Assembly: GCA_031555505.1 (NCBI GenBank)
Contig: JAVBUH010000069.1
Coordinates: 1 to 18,863 of the forward strand
Length of the DNA stretch: 18,863 nucleotides
Source: JAJDIA01 sp031555505
Lineage (GTDB): Bacteria > Bacteroidota > Bacteroidia > Bacteroidales > Tannerellaceae
Direction: 5' to 3'
In this document: positions 1-7,450 of the stretch, piece after piece
Position numbering within the stretch: position 1 is the first letter of the stretch
Layout of the letters: each line of letters opens with the position of its first letter
Position numbers and translations under genes: made by a program
The notes under the pieces: generated by a model
The model's input: the letters and a program-made list of their open reading frames with translations, nothing else
Databases searched by the model: none
Told to the model about the DNA's origin: nothing

Positions 1-37
1 AAGAGTAGCTGTCTAGGCGGGGAGCCAAGTTACTCTT
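1..37. other. Inverted repeat at left window edge, possible terminator or RNA hairpin
   Basis: AAGAGTA at 1-7 is the perfect reverse complement of TACTCTT at 31-37. Between them lies a smaller GC-rich helix (GGC 16-18 with GCC 24-26). It could be the terminator of a gene entering from the left, or of the leftward thi4 transcript, but the sequence beyond position 1 is not visible so a U-tract cannot be checked. A second perfect 7-bp inverted repeat, CTTCAAG 59-65 with CTTGAAG 83-89, follows. Confidence 0.25.
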
Positions 38-100
38 GTTTACTATTTACATGATAGTCTTCAAGCTATATTCAAATCCAAACTTGAAGCACCGCCAGCT

Positions 101-188
101 TTCCAACCCAACCTGAATATTCAAATTCAACAAAATCTGAATCAATTTCAACCCAATCTGAATCAAGTTCAACCCGATCTGAAGATTA
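101..188. repeat. 21-bp short tandem repeat, three copies plus a degenerate one
   Basis: Three adjacent 21-bp units start at 126, 147 and 168, with consensus TTCAACCCAATCTGAATCAA plus one variable base. A more degenerate related unit starts at 101. The array sits just downstream of the thi4 stop codon. GAAGATTAGG ends the array (181-190) and recurs exactly at 209-218, over the thi4 stop. The unit length is a multiple of three and one frame on each strand is open through it. The plus frame is bounded by TGA at 85-87 and has no start codon, so I regard the array as non-coding. Confidence 0.75.
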
Positions 189-213
189 GGTCTGTTATTT
201 GAATTGTGGAAGA

Positions 214-984
214 TTAGGCATCCAGTTTCCGGCAGATCAGGTCGGCGGCTTTACGGCCACTCATGAGCATACCGCCGAAGATGGGTCCCATACGGAAGCT
301 ACCGCTTACGCCATTGGCAGCCATACCGGAGACAAAGAGGCCGGGGTAGATTTCTTTGGTGTTTTCTACGGTGGTTTGTTCGCCCAGTTCTACATTGAGG
401 GATCGTTCGCCCACTACGCCGCCGGTCGAGGTAAAGAGGCGGATGTTGTTCTTCCGGGCTACGGTGCGGGCTACTTCGCAGTCGTGTCCGGTACCTTCCA
501 ACACGGTTTTGGCCATGATCGTAAGCGGGTCTACATGCATGCCTTCACGCATAACGGGCGCCCAGTTGACTACCACGCCGGCTACGGCTTCGTTGTGAAA
601 CACTACGTCTTCTACCGAGTAGCAATTGAAGAGTGTGGCGCCGGCTTTCGTAGCCTGGTAAATAAGCGCCGAGGTGGCATGTACGGAATCGATGATATAG
701 GTACCGTTGCCTGCATCCTGGTAACTAATGCCCAGTTCACGTACAATGGGCATGGCTTCTTCCTGCACCACAATGTCGTTAAACATCATCGCTCCGCCCC
801 ACATCCCGCCACCGGGAGCCAGTTTGCGATCAAAAAGAGCGACCTGTTTACCCGCTTTTGCCAGGTACCAGGCCGCTACCAAACCGGAAGGACCACCACC
901 TACAATGGCCACATCCACCGCTAAATTACGTTTAAGTTTCGCAAAATAGGAATCCACAATTCCTGCTGAAACAATCTGTTCCAT
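214..984 (-). CDS. thi4: Thi4-family thiazole synthase (probably sulfide-dependent ADP-thiazole synthase)
   Basis: This 256-aa protein is of the Thi4 family, which makes the ADP-linked thiazole precursor of thiamin from NAD and glycine. An FAD/NAD-type dinucleotide fold opens with VAIVGGGPSG (residues 25-34), followed by a glycine-rich PGGGMWGGA stretch. The GMHVDPLTI segment puts His150 where yeast THI4 carries its sulfur-donating Cys205. Family knowledge says that enzymes with His there, as in Methanocaldococcus jannaschii, are true catalysts using external sulfide instead of single-turnover enzymes, so I infer that type. No other thiamin gene is nearby. Control is by the TPP riboswitch upstream, with only a weak AGAAAG before the ATG. 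The start is the first Met after the riboswitch and gives full family length. Confidence 0.93.
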   Translation of the reverse strand: MEQIVSAGIVDSYFAKLKRNLAVDVAIVGGGPSGLVAAWYLAKAGKQVALFDRKLAPGGGMWGGAMMFNDIVVQEEAMPIVRELGISYQDAGNGTYIIDSVHATSALIYQATKAGATLFNCYSVEDVVFHNEAVAGVVVNWAPVMREGMHVDPLTIMAKTVLEGTGHDCEVARTVARKNNIRLFTSTGGVVGERSLNVELGEQTTVENTKEIYPGLFVSGMAANGVSGSFRMGPIFGGMLMSGRKAADLICRKLDA

Positions 985-1055
985 ACTTTCTAAAAATGAT
1001 CAATGTTACACATAAGAGAGCACATAGAGGCAACGCTCTCCGATAGTTTTACACT

Positions 1056-1140
1056 ACCTAATTCCCTTCGCCGGCATTATCCGTATCAGGTTCAATGGGT
1101 ATGATCTCAGCCTGTATAGTAAGGCACCCCTATGATAAGT
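1056..1140 (-). ncRNA. TPP riboswitch (THI element) controlling thi4
   Basis: Read on the minus strand, the conserved TPP-aptamer blocks occur in order: GGGGTGCC, then CTGAGA, ACCC, GAACCTGATACGGATAATGC and CCGGCGAAGGGAA. The outer P1 helix can be closed by ACUUA (1136-1140) with UAGGU (1056-1060). About 71 nt separate the aptamer from the thi4 ATG. That stretch contains a 6-bp hairpin, GAGAGC/GCTCTC (1016-1040), but no U-tract. Control at translation initiation is therefore more likely than transcription termination (inference). Confidence 0.95.
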
Positions 1141-1145
1141 CGGAA

Positions 1146-1153
1146 CAAAAATA
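1146..1153 (-). promoter_or_regulatory. Bacteroidota -7 promoter element for thi4 and its riboswitch
   Basis: TATTTTTG on the minus strand matches the TAnnTTTG consensus. Transcription from it would begin at about 1139-1142, exactly at the 5' edge of the TPP aptamer. No clear -33 TTTG is seen. The element lies between the stop of the GH3 gene and the aptamer, so thi4 is probably its own unit. Confidence 0.6.
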
Positions 1154-1160
1154 CGAAACC

Positions 1161-3491
1161 TTATTTATATTTCGTCACTCTGTTGTCAATTATTATACCG
1201 CTCCAGTTCAATCCAAAGGCAAAATCGTATGCATTGCCCTCGCTGTCGATATGGCAAACCATGTCGTGCGCAACGTCTTCAAGCTGTTCTTCCACCGTCC
1301 GCATATTGGCTGGCAACTGCAAGGGCAGCAAGGCCGAAGGCTCGGCTTTACCACTGATAATATCGAGGATCGCTTGGTTTTGCACACCAAAATTGACCAG
1401 GAGCGCATCGACAGACGGTTCAAACTCTGCCACTACGGTGGGATTGTCCATCAGAAGGGAAACGATAACAGGCTTGCCTGCCATCTTCGACTTTGTTTCA
1501 AGCACCGATTCCATATCCGTTTTGTTGAATGTCTTTACGCTCTTGCCTTTATAAGAGCGGTTGGTGGATTTTTCGTACGGGTCGCCACCGGCCAGGCTGG
1601 TAGCACGGGCATCAGTTGCCGTATAGTCGCCATATTGCAGACTGATGGGCAGGTAGCCGTTGCCACCTTTATCGCGGTCGGCTTTGTCGTATCCATTACC
1701 ACTGTTGGGGCTGTTGATAAAGACGATGGCAAAGTCGGCCTCTTCAGGTGAATCCACCAAGACAAAGTATTTCTTCACCAATTCCAGGTTGACGGGATAA
1801 TCCCAACGCGCTTCACCCGACATACCGAAGAAGGTCATCACCGGCGGGAAGAAACGTTTCGGCACATAGACTTTCTTAGTAGAAGCAATCGGCAGCACGT
1901 TGGCTTTGTTCTTCACCATCACGATCGATTTAAGCTGTGCTTCATACGCCTCCTGCATATATTCGGGTTTGCCCACCACGGCTTGCGATACCACCGGATC
2001 AAGGTATGGGTTCTCAAACAGGCCGCAACGGAAGATATTCTTCAGCAGGCGAACAGCCGAGGCTTCGAACCGTTCGCGCATGGTTTCCTCGCCCAAATCG
2101 TCCACACCCATTTGATAGGCTTCCAGTACCGGCCCTTTATCGTTGTTACCGCCAAACTGGTCTACGCCGGCCATCAGGATACGGTAATGGCGTTCAGCCA
2201 CCGTCTGGTTTTCAGCCCCCCAGGGTTTGCCTGAAAAGGTATATACTTCCGTTTCATCGCCGGTAATTCCCCAATCCGTACACACTACGCCGTCGTAGTT
2301 ATACTTGCCGCGCAGTTGGTCATTGATCATATAATTACTGTATCCATTCGCCACATCTTTACCTGAAGGATCTTGGCCGGCAGAGATCGTATAATACGGC
2401 ATCACGGCAGAAACTTTGCCGGTTCCCCCATCCAGATTGAATGCACCTTCAACAAAAGGCCGCTTATGCTGCTCCAGGTTATTACCGGGAAAGACTGCGT
2501 ACTTGCCATAACCGTAGTGCGCATCGCGTCCACCTTCACCCGTTCCGCCGCCCGGCCAGTGTTTCACCATGGCATTCACGCTTTCATAGCCCCATCCATC
2601 GGCCAATTCCTTATCACCGTATGAGGTCTGGAAGCCATCCACGTATGCACGCGCCATATCGATGGCCAGTTCCGGATCTTCACCAAAGGTCCCGTTTACA
2701 CGGTTCCAACGCGGATCGGTAGCCAGGTCTATCTGTGGAGAAAGAGCCGTAGCAATTCCCAGCGCACGGTACTCTATCGAAGCAATCTCACCGAAGCGCA
2801 GCATCACCTCCGGATCAAATGTGGCAGCAAGTCCCAGCGATCCGGGCCAAAGGGATATCTGTCCGCCACTGCCATAATTGTATTCGGCATCCGAGGCCGA
2901 GGCATGGCGCGGGTCCGAACTGTTGTTGGCCGGGATGCCATGCCCCAATCCTTCCACCAACGCCTGCACGTTATTATTCCAACGTGCCGCCACAGCTGGG
3001 CTTTCCACGCGGGTGACCAGTACATGGCGTACATTGTCTTCAGTGAGGAATTTGACCTGGGCATCCGACAAGTCGGAAGCAGCAGCGCCACTTTCGTCAA
3101 AGGATTGGCCGTTGTAGGTAGACGCCCCGAATCCATGGGATGCTCCCGGGATGGCTTGGTGTGCGCTGTAAAGCATAAGGCCGGCAATCTCTTCAACCGA
3201 CAATTGCGAAGCCAGGTCTACCGCACGTTCTTCGGGTGAGAGGCGCCAGTCTTCGTACACGTCAAGCTGACCGTTCTTATTCAGGTCTTTAAATGCATAG
3301 CCGTCAATAATAAGCAGTTGCACGCCCGAAGCAGGCGAGTATCCCAGAGTAGCGCCACCTTGTTGAGTGACGAGACGGAATGAGTCTACAGATTCTTCCG
3401 TCCACTTGATTTGTGAACAGCCGGCGAGTATACCGGATGCAACCATTCCCATGCTACATGCAAGCAGCAATAATGCGTGTGATTTATTCAT
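1161..3491 (-). CDS. Glycoside hydrolase family 3 lipoprotein (beta-glucosidase-like)
   Basis: This 776-aa secreted glycosidase should be a surface or periplasmic lipoprotein: a signal peptide ends in lipobox LAGC with Cys25 as lipidation site. GH3 landmarks are the DPRWNR...FGEDP block (259-273), KHWPGGG (310-316) and GVVCTDW (401-407), in which Asp406 is the expected nucleophile. The C-terminal GH3 domain ends in a typical YDFAFGLNW. There is no fibronectin-III tail. Near the N-terminus, DLNKNGQLDVYE (69-80) has the D-x-N-x-N-G spacing and final Glu of an EF-hand or dockerin-like calcium loop. The gene follows the cytidylate-kinase-like gene by 26 bp, with AAAGGA ahead of the ATG, so the two are probably co-transcribed. 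The substrate cannot be told from sequence and there is no SusC/D pair nearby. Confidence 0.93.
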   Translation of the reverse strand: MNKSHALLLLACSMGMVASGILAGCSQIKWTEESVDSFRLVTQQGGATLGYSPASGVQLLIIDGYAFKDLNKNGQLDVYEDWRLSPEERAVDLASQLSVEEIAGLMLYSAHQAIPGASHGFGASTYNGQSFDESGAAASDLSDAQVKFLTEDNVRHVLVTRVESPAVAARWNNNVQALVEGLGHGIPANNSSDPRHASASDAEYNYGSGGQISLWPGSLGLAATFDPEVMLRFGEIASIEYRALGIATALSPQIDLATDPRWNRVNGTFGEDPELAIDMARAYVDGFQTSYGDKELADGWGYESVNAMVKHWPGGGTGEGGRDAHYGYGKYAVFPGNNLEQHKRPFVEGAFNLDGGTGKVSAVMPYYTISAGQDPSGKDVANGYSNYMINDQLRGKYNYDGVVCTDWGITGDETEVYTFSGKPWGAENQTVAERHYRILMAGVDQFGGNNDKGPVLEAYQMGVDDLGEETMRERFEASAVRLLKNIFRCGLFENPYLDPVVSQAVVGKPEYMQEAYEAQLKSIVMVKNKANVLPIASTKKVYVPKRFFPPVMTFFGMSGEARWDYPVNLELVKKYFVLVDSPEEADFAIVFINSPNSGNGYDKADRDKGGNGYLPISLQYGDYTATDARATSLAGGDPYEKSTNRSYKGKSVKTFNKTDMESVLETKSKMAGKPVIVSLLMDNPTVVAEFEPSVDALLVNFGVQNQAILDIISGKAEPSALLPLQLPANMRTVEEQLEDVAHDMVCHIDSEGNAYDFAFGLNWSGIIIDNRVTKYK

Positions 3492-3517
3492 ATAGTGATC
3501 CTTTATAAAGTAAGTAA

Positions 3518-4162
3518 TTATCCGAAATGTGGCGGACGCAGGCTTTGCTTCCGGTTCACCAGATCTTGAATAAAGGCTACCGATTGTTGTATGCCCAGTA
3601 GGGATATGTTAATCGAGAAATCGTAGGAAGCAGAAGCCCCCCAAGTCTTATTCGTATAATAATTATAGTAGGCGGCCCGCGACTTATCTGTCTTGACCAT
3701 CAGTTCTTTTGCCTCCTCTTCCGTTATCTTTTCATACTTCACGATCCGGTCGATCCGGTTTTCTTTCGTATCGTGGATAAAGAGGCTGATCAGCGCCGGA
3801 TCCTCGCGCAGGATATAGTCGGCACAACGGCCTACGATCACGCAAGATTCCTTTTCGGCCAGGTTACGGATGGCATCGCTCTGTAGCTTGAACAAGCCGT
3901 CGTTCGACAGAATATTGGCATACGGCATATAGCCACCGCCCATATAGGCATAACTGGTATTAATGGCGTATGCCATCCGGCTGGATGTCTGTTCGTCGGC
4001 TTTTTCAAAGAAATCCTTGGCCAGTCCGCTTTCTTCGGCAGCAATAGCCATCAACTCTTTATCGTAATAACCAATGCCTAATGCGGCAGCCAATTGTTGT
4101 CCTACTTCGCGGCCACCGCTACCAAATTGGCGGCCAATGGTCAGTATGATTTTCGCATTCAT
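3518..4162 (-). CDS. Cytidylate kinase-like family protein
   Basis: This 214-aa soluble protein resembles the cytidylate-kinase-like family (Cytidylate_kin2) and not the housekeeping Cmk. The nucleotide-binding loop is the atypical GRQFGSGGREVG (residues 10-21), which lacks the Walker GK[ST]. A conserved VIVGRCADYIL block lies near the middle, followed by the charged region KENRIDRI...EEAKELMVKTDKSRAAYY, typical of the lid of nucleotide kinases. The true phosphate acceptor is not established for this family. AAGGGA precedes the ATG. The gene has its own TAnnTTTG promoter after the MATE gene and is followed at 26 bp by the GH3 gene. I see no obvious functional link between the two. Confidence 0.85.
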   Translation of the reverse strand: MNAKIILTIGRQFGSGGREVGQQLAAALGIGYYDKELMAIAAEESGLAKDFFEKADEQTSSRMAYAINTSYAYMGGGYMPYANILSNDGLFKLQSDAIRNLAEKESCVIVGRCADYILREDPALISLFIHDTKENRIDRIVKYEKITEEEAKELMVKTDKSRAAYYNYYTNKTWGASASYDFSINISLLGIQQSVAFIQDLVNRKQSLRPPHFG

Positions 4163-4189
4163 ATCCCTTGGGGTTTATTCATATTGTTC

Positions 4190-4197
4190 CAAATGTA
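4190..4197 (-). promoter_or_regulatory. -7 promoter element for the cytidylate-kinase-like and GH3 pair
   Basis: TACATTTG on the minus strand fits TAnnTTTG and predicts a leader of about 20 nt before the ATG at 4162. A weak inverted repeat, AGAAAC/GTTTCT (4201-4226), just upstream may help end the MATE transcript. No -33 element is obvious. Confidence 0.5.
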
Positions 4198-4237
4198 GTG
4201 AGAAACTCCAACACTGCAGCGTTTCTTCCCTATTTAT

Positions 4238-5587
4238 TTATGCTTCAAGCTTCAATTTTTTAAACTGGTTCATCATTACAATGAACGTAATGACAGCAGC
4301 CGTACAGTCGGCCAACGGCATACTGATCCATACACCGAATGTTCCCAGCCCATGCGGCAGGATGACCAGAAAAGGGATCAGGAAGATCAACTGACGCGAC
4401 AAGGAAAGGAAGATGGACTTATTGGACATCCCGATCGACAGGAAAAAGTTGGTCGCTACCATCTGGAATCCCACCAGCGGGAAGGCAACCAACACCACAC
4501 GTAAGCCATAAACAGCCAAGTCAATCAATTCCTGGTCGGACGTGAACATCCGCACGATCACGCCAGGGATACATTCACCCAACAAGAAGCCGGTAGCTGC
4601 AATCCCAATACCCCATTTCATCGTAAGCGTTGTCACCTCGCGCACCCGCCCATACAACCGGGCGCCGTAGTTATAGCCGGCAATGGGTTGCATCCCCTGG
4701 TTCAACCCCATGATAATCATGATGAACAGGAATACAATACGGTTCACAATCCCGTAAGCGCCGATAGCCAGGTCGCCGCCATGTTCTTTCAGCCCCCGGT
4801 TGATCAGGATCACTACCAGGCAGGAGCAGGCATTCATCAGGAAGGGCGACATACCGATATACATGATCTCTTTCACCAGGTTCGTCCGCAAGGCGTAGAT
4901 CCCTTTCTGGAAACGGATCAGGCGGGACGGGTCAGACAAGCGGTAGACCTGATACCCCAGCGAAAGACACTGGGAAATGACCGTAGCCCAAGCCGATCCT
5001 TTGATTCCCCAGCCAAAGCCAAAGATAAAGAGCGGATTCAGGATACAATTGATCACCACCGATCCCAGGGTAGTATACATCGCAATCTGCGGGTAACCGG
5101 ATGAGCGTAGTACGGCATTCAGTCCGAGGAACATGTGGGTGACTACATTGCCGCAAAGGATAATATGCATAAAATCACGTGCATACACGATGGTCTGGTC
5201 GCTGGCACCGAAGAAGTAGAGCACCGGATCAAGAAAGATCAGTCCGACGATGGTAAAAAGCACCCCCAGGATCACATTCAGCGTCAACACATTACCCAAC
5301 ACCTTATTGGCCGCGTCATAGTCTTTCTGTCCCAGTTTGAGCGAAAGCAGTGTAGCCGCGCCGGCTCCCACCAACGAACCGAAGGCAGCGGCCAGATTCA
5401 TAATGGGAAAGGTAAGCGCTAATCCGGAGATGGCATACGCCCCTACTCCGTGTCCGATAAAGATACCGTCTACTATATTATACAGGGAGGAAGCCGTCAT
5501 AGCGATGATGGCAGGCACAGCATATTGCGACAACAGCTTCCCTACCGGCAACGTTCCCAGTACCAAAGGTGCATTTTGATTCTTCAT
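4238..5587 (-). CDS. MATE family efflux transporter
   Basis: This is an inner-membrane cation-coupled exporter of the multidrug and toxin extrusion family. From the chosen start it is 449 aa, with the alternating hydrophobic segments of a 12-helix MATE protein. It opens with VLGTLPVGKLLSQYAVPAIIAM followed by SLYNIVDGIFIG, the usual first-helix signature, and a GLNQGMQPIAGYNYGA block marks the second half. An in-frame ATG 39 bp upstream (5626) exists. I prefer the start at 5587 because homologous proteins begin shortly before the LGT motif, and because a -7 promoter element lies between the two ATGs. The gene is divergent from the methionine sulfoxide reductase gene. Substrates are unknown. 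Confidence 0.93.
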   Translation of the reverse strand: MKNQNAPLVLGTLPVGKLLSQYAVPAIIAMTASSLYNIVDGIFIGHGVGAYAISGLALTFPIMNLAAAFGSLVGAGAATLLSLKLGQKDYDAANKVLGNVLTLNVILGVLFTIVGLIFLDPVLYFFGASDQTIVYARDFMHIILCGNVVTHMFLGLNAVLRSSGYPQIAMYTTLGSVVINCILNPLFIFGFGWGIKGSAWATVISQCLSLGYQVYRLSDPSRLIRFQKGIYALRTNLVKEIMYIGMSPFLMNACSCLVVILINRGLKEHGGDLAIGAYGIVNRIVFLFIMIIMGLNQGMQPIAGYNYGARLYGRVREVTTLTMKWGIGIAATGFLLGECIPGVIVRMFTSDQELIDLAVYGLRVVLVAFPLVGFQMVATNFFLSIGMSNKSIFLSLSRQLIFLIPFLVILPHGLGTFGVWISMPLADCTAAVITFIVMMNQFKKLKLEA

Positions 5588-5593
5588 AGTCTG

Positions 5594-5601
5594 CAAAGAT
5601 A
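5594..5601 (-). promoter_or_regulatory. -7 promoter element abutting the MATE start codon
   Basis: TATCTTTG on the minus strand is an excellent TAnnTTTG match and ends only 6 nt before the preferred ATG. If used, the transcript would begin at or next to the start codon, giving a leaderless or near-leaderless mRNA. It could also be a chance match with the real start elsewhere. Confidence 0.4.
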
Positions 5602-5704
5602 CGACAGTATGAACTCCCATTTGCATCTATTAACGAAAAAAAACAGGCTGCCATACCGTGATATGCGATTTAATACCCAATTTTGACGCCATATTACAAT
5701 CATC

Positions 5705-6181
5705 ATGGCAGAGACATTACATATCGCACACACTGGAAGCAAGGAAGAACAATATGCCACCCTCCTGCCCCAACTCGTCGGCCTGGTAACGGGCGAAACT
5801 GATCTTATAGCCAATATGGCCAACATCGCAGCCGCTCTCCGGCAAACATTCGGCTTTTTCTGGGTAGGTTTCTATACGGTTAGAGACAACGAACTGGTAT
5901 TGTCGCCCTTCCAGGGACAGATCGCCTGTACGCGTATCCGGTTCGGCAAGGGGGTATGCGGTACGGCCTGGAAAGAAAAAAAGACGATCGTGGTACCTGA
6001 TGTGGATCAGTTTCCCGGCCATATTGCCTGCAGCTCGGACTCCCGGTCGGAAATCGTAGTTCCACTGATGCAAGGCAATGAAGTTATCGCCGTCCTGGAT
6101 ATCGACAGCGATACACTAAATAGTTTTGATGAAACAGATGCCATCTGGCTGGAAAAAATCTGCGCCCTGCTGGTAAAGTAA
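5705..6181 (+). CDS. msrC: Free methionine-(R)-sulfoxide reductase (GAF domain)
   Basis: This 158-aa cytoplasmic GAF-domain enzyme should reduce free methionine-R-sulfoxide using thioredoxin-type reductants. The family signature is complete: IRFGKGVCGTAW, VPDVDQFPGHIAC and SRSEIVVP. Its three cysteines, Cys75, Cys85 and Cys109, have the same spacing (10 and 24 residues) as Cys84, Cys94 and Cys118 of the E. coli enzyme. Asp132 and Asp134 in LDIDS match the substrate-binding aspartates with the same offset. The residue after HIAC is Ser, where Asp is more usual. The gene is monocistronic: divergent from the MATE gene and convergent with the oxidoreductase. The upstream AATTTTG (5680s) is only a weak promoter candidate. 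Confidence 0.95.
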   Translation: MAETLHIAHTGSKEEQYATLLPQLVGLVTGETDLIANMANIAAALRQTFGFFWVGFYTVRDNELVLSPFQGQIACTRIRFGKGVCGTAWKEKKTIVVPDVDQFPGHIACSSDSRSEIVVPLMQGNEVIAVLDIDSDTLNSFDETDAIWLEKICALLVK

Positions 6182-6221
6182 AACCTTCATGCTTTCTTCT
6201 ATCATTAGACGGCAGACTACC

Positions 6222-7241
6222 CTATCGTTGGTCGGCCGGATACACTACGCCTAACTGACGGCGTACTTCGTCAATGATCTCGAGGGTAATCAGCGAGTGT
6301 TCATGGCTATTAACAACTGATTCCCGTCGGCTGGTCTGGATCAGATTGATAAACTCCGCCACTTCATAGTAATACTCATCGTTAAGCGTCGGAGCACTGA
6401 TATCTTCCGTTTCCGGAAGCGGCCCTTTTCCCGATGAAGGTGCGGGACGAGGGGTATACGTCACCCGCCCGATGATATTGATCTTATCGAGTGTAATATT
6501 TCCGTCTTCTCCCTGTATCTCGGTAGGCAATGCCGAATTGGCTATCTTGGAATAGAGTATGGCCGCGTCCAGATCGTCGTACCGGAAGCACACCGAACCC
6601 TGCCCATCGGCCCCCGAATCCAGGACTATGCCGGTTGCCCGTATCTCTTTCGGCCGTCCGAACAATACCACCATCGGATACAGGGTATACACGCCGATAT
6701 CCATCATCGCCCCGTTAGACAGTTCGGGACGGAAGGCATTCAGCACAATTCCTTCTTTATATTTATCGTAGCGCGACGAGTATTGGCAAAAAGACGAAAA
6801 ATAACACCGCGGTTGCCCGATCCGGTGCAGCTGATCACGTACAGCCAGAAAATTGGGGGTCAGCGTAGATTTCATCGCCTCCATCAGGGTCACATTGTAA
6901 CGACGCGACGCTTCGACCATCGCCGCCGCTTCACGGGCATTGGAAGCAAAAGGCTTTTCACAGAGCACATGTTTGCCATGCTGCATACACAGGATGCTTT
7001 GTTCGGCATGCAGGAAATTGGGCGAAGCTATATATACAGCATCTATCAACGGACTGGCCGCCATTTCCTCCAGCGAAGTGAATGTATGCGGAATCTGGTA
7101 CCGGGCGGCAAAGGCATCCGCCGTCTCTTGCGTACGCGAATAGATGGCTGTCAATTCAAAACGTTCGTCCTGCCGTGCACCGGCAATCACCCAATCGGTA
7201 ATAAAGTTGGTACCTACCACTCCAAAGCGTATTTTTTCCAT
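6222..7241 (-). CDS. Gfo/Idh/MocA family NAD(P)-dependent oxidoreductase
   Basis: This 339-aa cytoplasmic dehydrogenase of the glucose-fructose oxidoreductase/inositol dehydrogenase family has a Rossmann start, IRFGVVGTNFIT. Its hallmark CEKPFASN places Glu95-Lys96-Pro97. A GAMMDIGVYTLYP block (177-189) stands where many relatives carry a catalytic His; here Tyr occupies the equivalent region, as in the dimeric dihydrodiol-dehydrogenase-like branch. The substrate is probably a sugar or polyol but is not determined. The frame stays open to an ATG at 7322. I choose the ATG at 7241 because the -7 element at 7263-7270 lies downstream of the longer starts and the Rossmann motif normally begins within a few residues of the N-terminus. 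Confidence 0.92.
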   Translation of the reverse strand: MEKIRFGVVGTNFITDWVIAGARQDERFELTAIYSRTQETADAFAARYQIPHTFTSLEEMAASPLIDAVYIASPNFLHAEQSILCMQHGKHVLCEKPFASNAREAAAMVEASRRYNVTLMEAMKSTLTPNFLAVRDQLHRIGQPRCYFSSFCQYSSRYDKYKEGIVLNAFRPELSNGAMMDIGVYTLYPMVVLFGRPKEIRATGIVLDSGADGQGSVCFRYDDLDAAILYSKIANSALPTEIQGEDGNITLDKINIIGRVTYTPRPAPSSGKGPLPETEDISAPTLNDEYYYEVAEFINLIQTSRRESVVNSHEHSLITLEIIDEVRRQLGVVYPADQR

Positions 7242-7260
7242 TTCTGATCTGCTTAAATGA

Positions 7261-7279
7261 TACAAATATACAATTTGTA
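7261..7279 (-). promoter_or_regulatory. Oxidoreductase promoter with overlapping 19-bp dyad
   Basis: TATATTTG on the minus strand (7263-7270) fits TAnnTTTG and gives a leader of about 15 nt before the ATG at 7241. It lies inside a perfect dyad, TACAAAT-N5-ATTTGTA (7261-7279), which could be an operator for an unidentified regulator or simply AT-rich coincidence. A plus-strand TAATTTTG (7283-7290) adjoins it. Confidence 0.5.
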
Positions 7280-7341
7280 ACCTAATTTTGTCCCATATAT
7301 ACATACATTCTGTTAAATGCAAGGTATTATAGGGAAAAAAG

Positions 7342-7371
7342 TTGATATATCAAAATGATTTCCTAATTTTG
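7342..7371 (+). promoter_or_regulatory. Full -33/-7 promoter for the candidate small RNA
   Basis: TTG at 7342-7344 and TAATTTTG at 7364-7371 are 19 bp apart, a textbook Bacteroidota spacing. The -33 end is embedded in a perfect 12-bp palindrome, TTGATATATCAA (7342-7353), a possible operator. Start of transcription is expected near 7377. No protein gene follows closely on this strand. Confidence 0.55.
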
Positions 7372-7376
7372 TGGTA

Positions 7377-7450
7377 ATAATAGTTAGGTTAGACAATTCG
7401 TTTTTTCGGAAGTGGGCTTGTGAAAGTCTGCTTCCGATTTGTTTTATACG
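7377..7450 (+). ncRNA. Candidate small RNA ending in a GNRA-capped hairpin
   Basis: Downstream of the promoter, 7406-7419 pairs with 7424-7437 in an uninterrupted 14-bp helix closed by the tetraloop GTGA, a GNRA loop. Three of the pairs are G-U wobbles when read on the plus strand and become A-C mismatches on the other strand, so the plus-strand RNA is the structured one. The hairpin is followed by the U-rich ATTTGTTTTAT, resembling an intrinsic terminator. Together these define a transcript of about 70 nt with roughly 28 nt of unpaired 5' sequence. Both ends are estimates, and no known RNA family is recognised. Confidence 0.45.
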
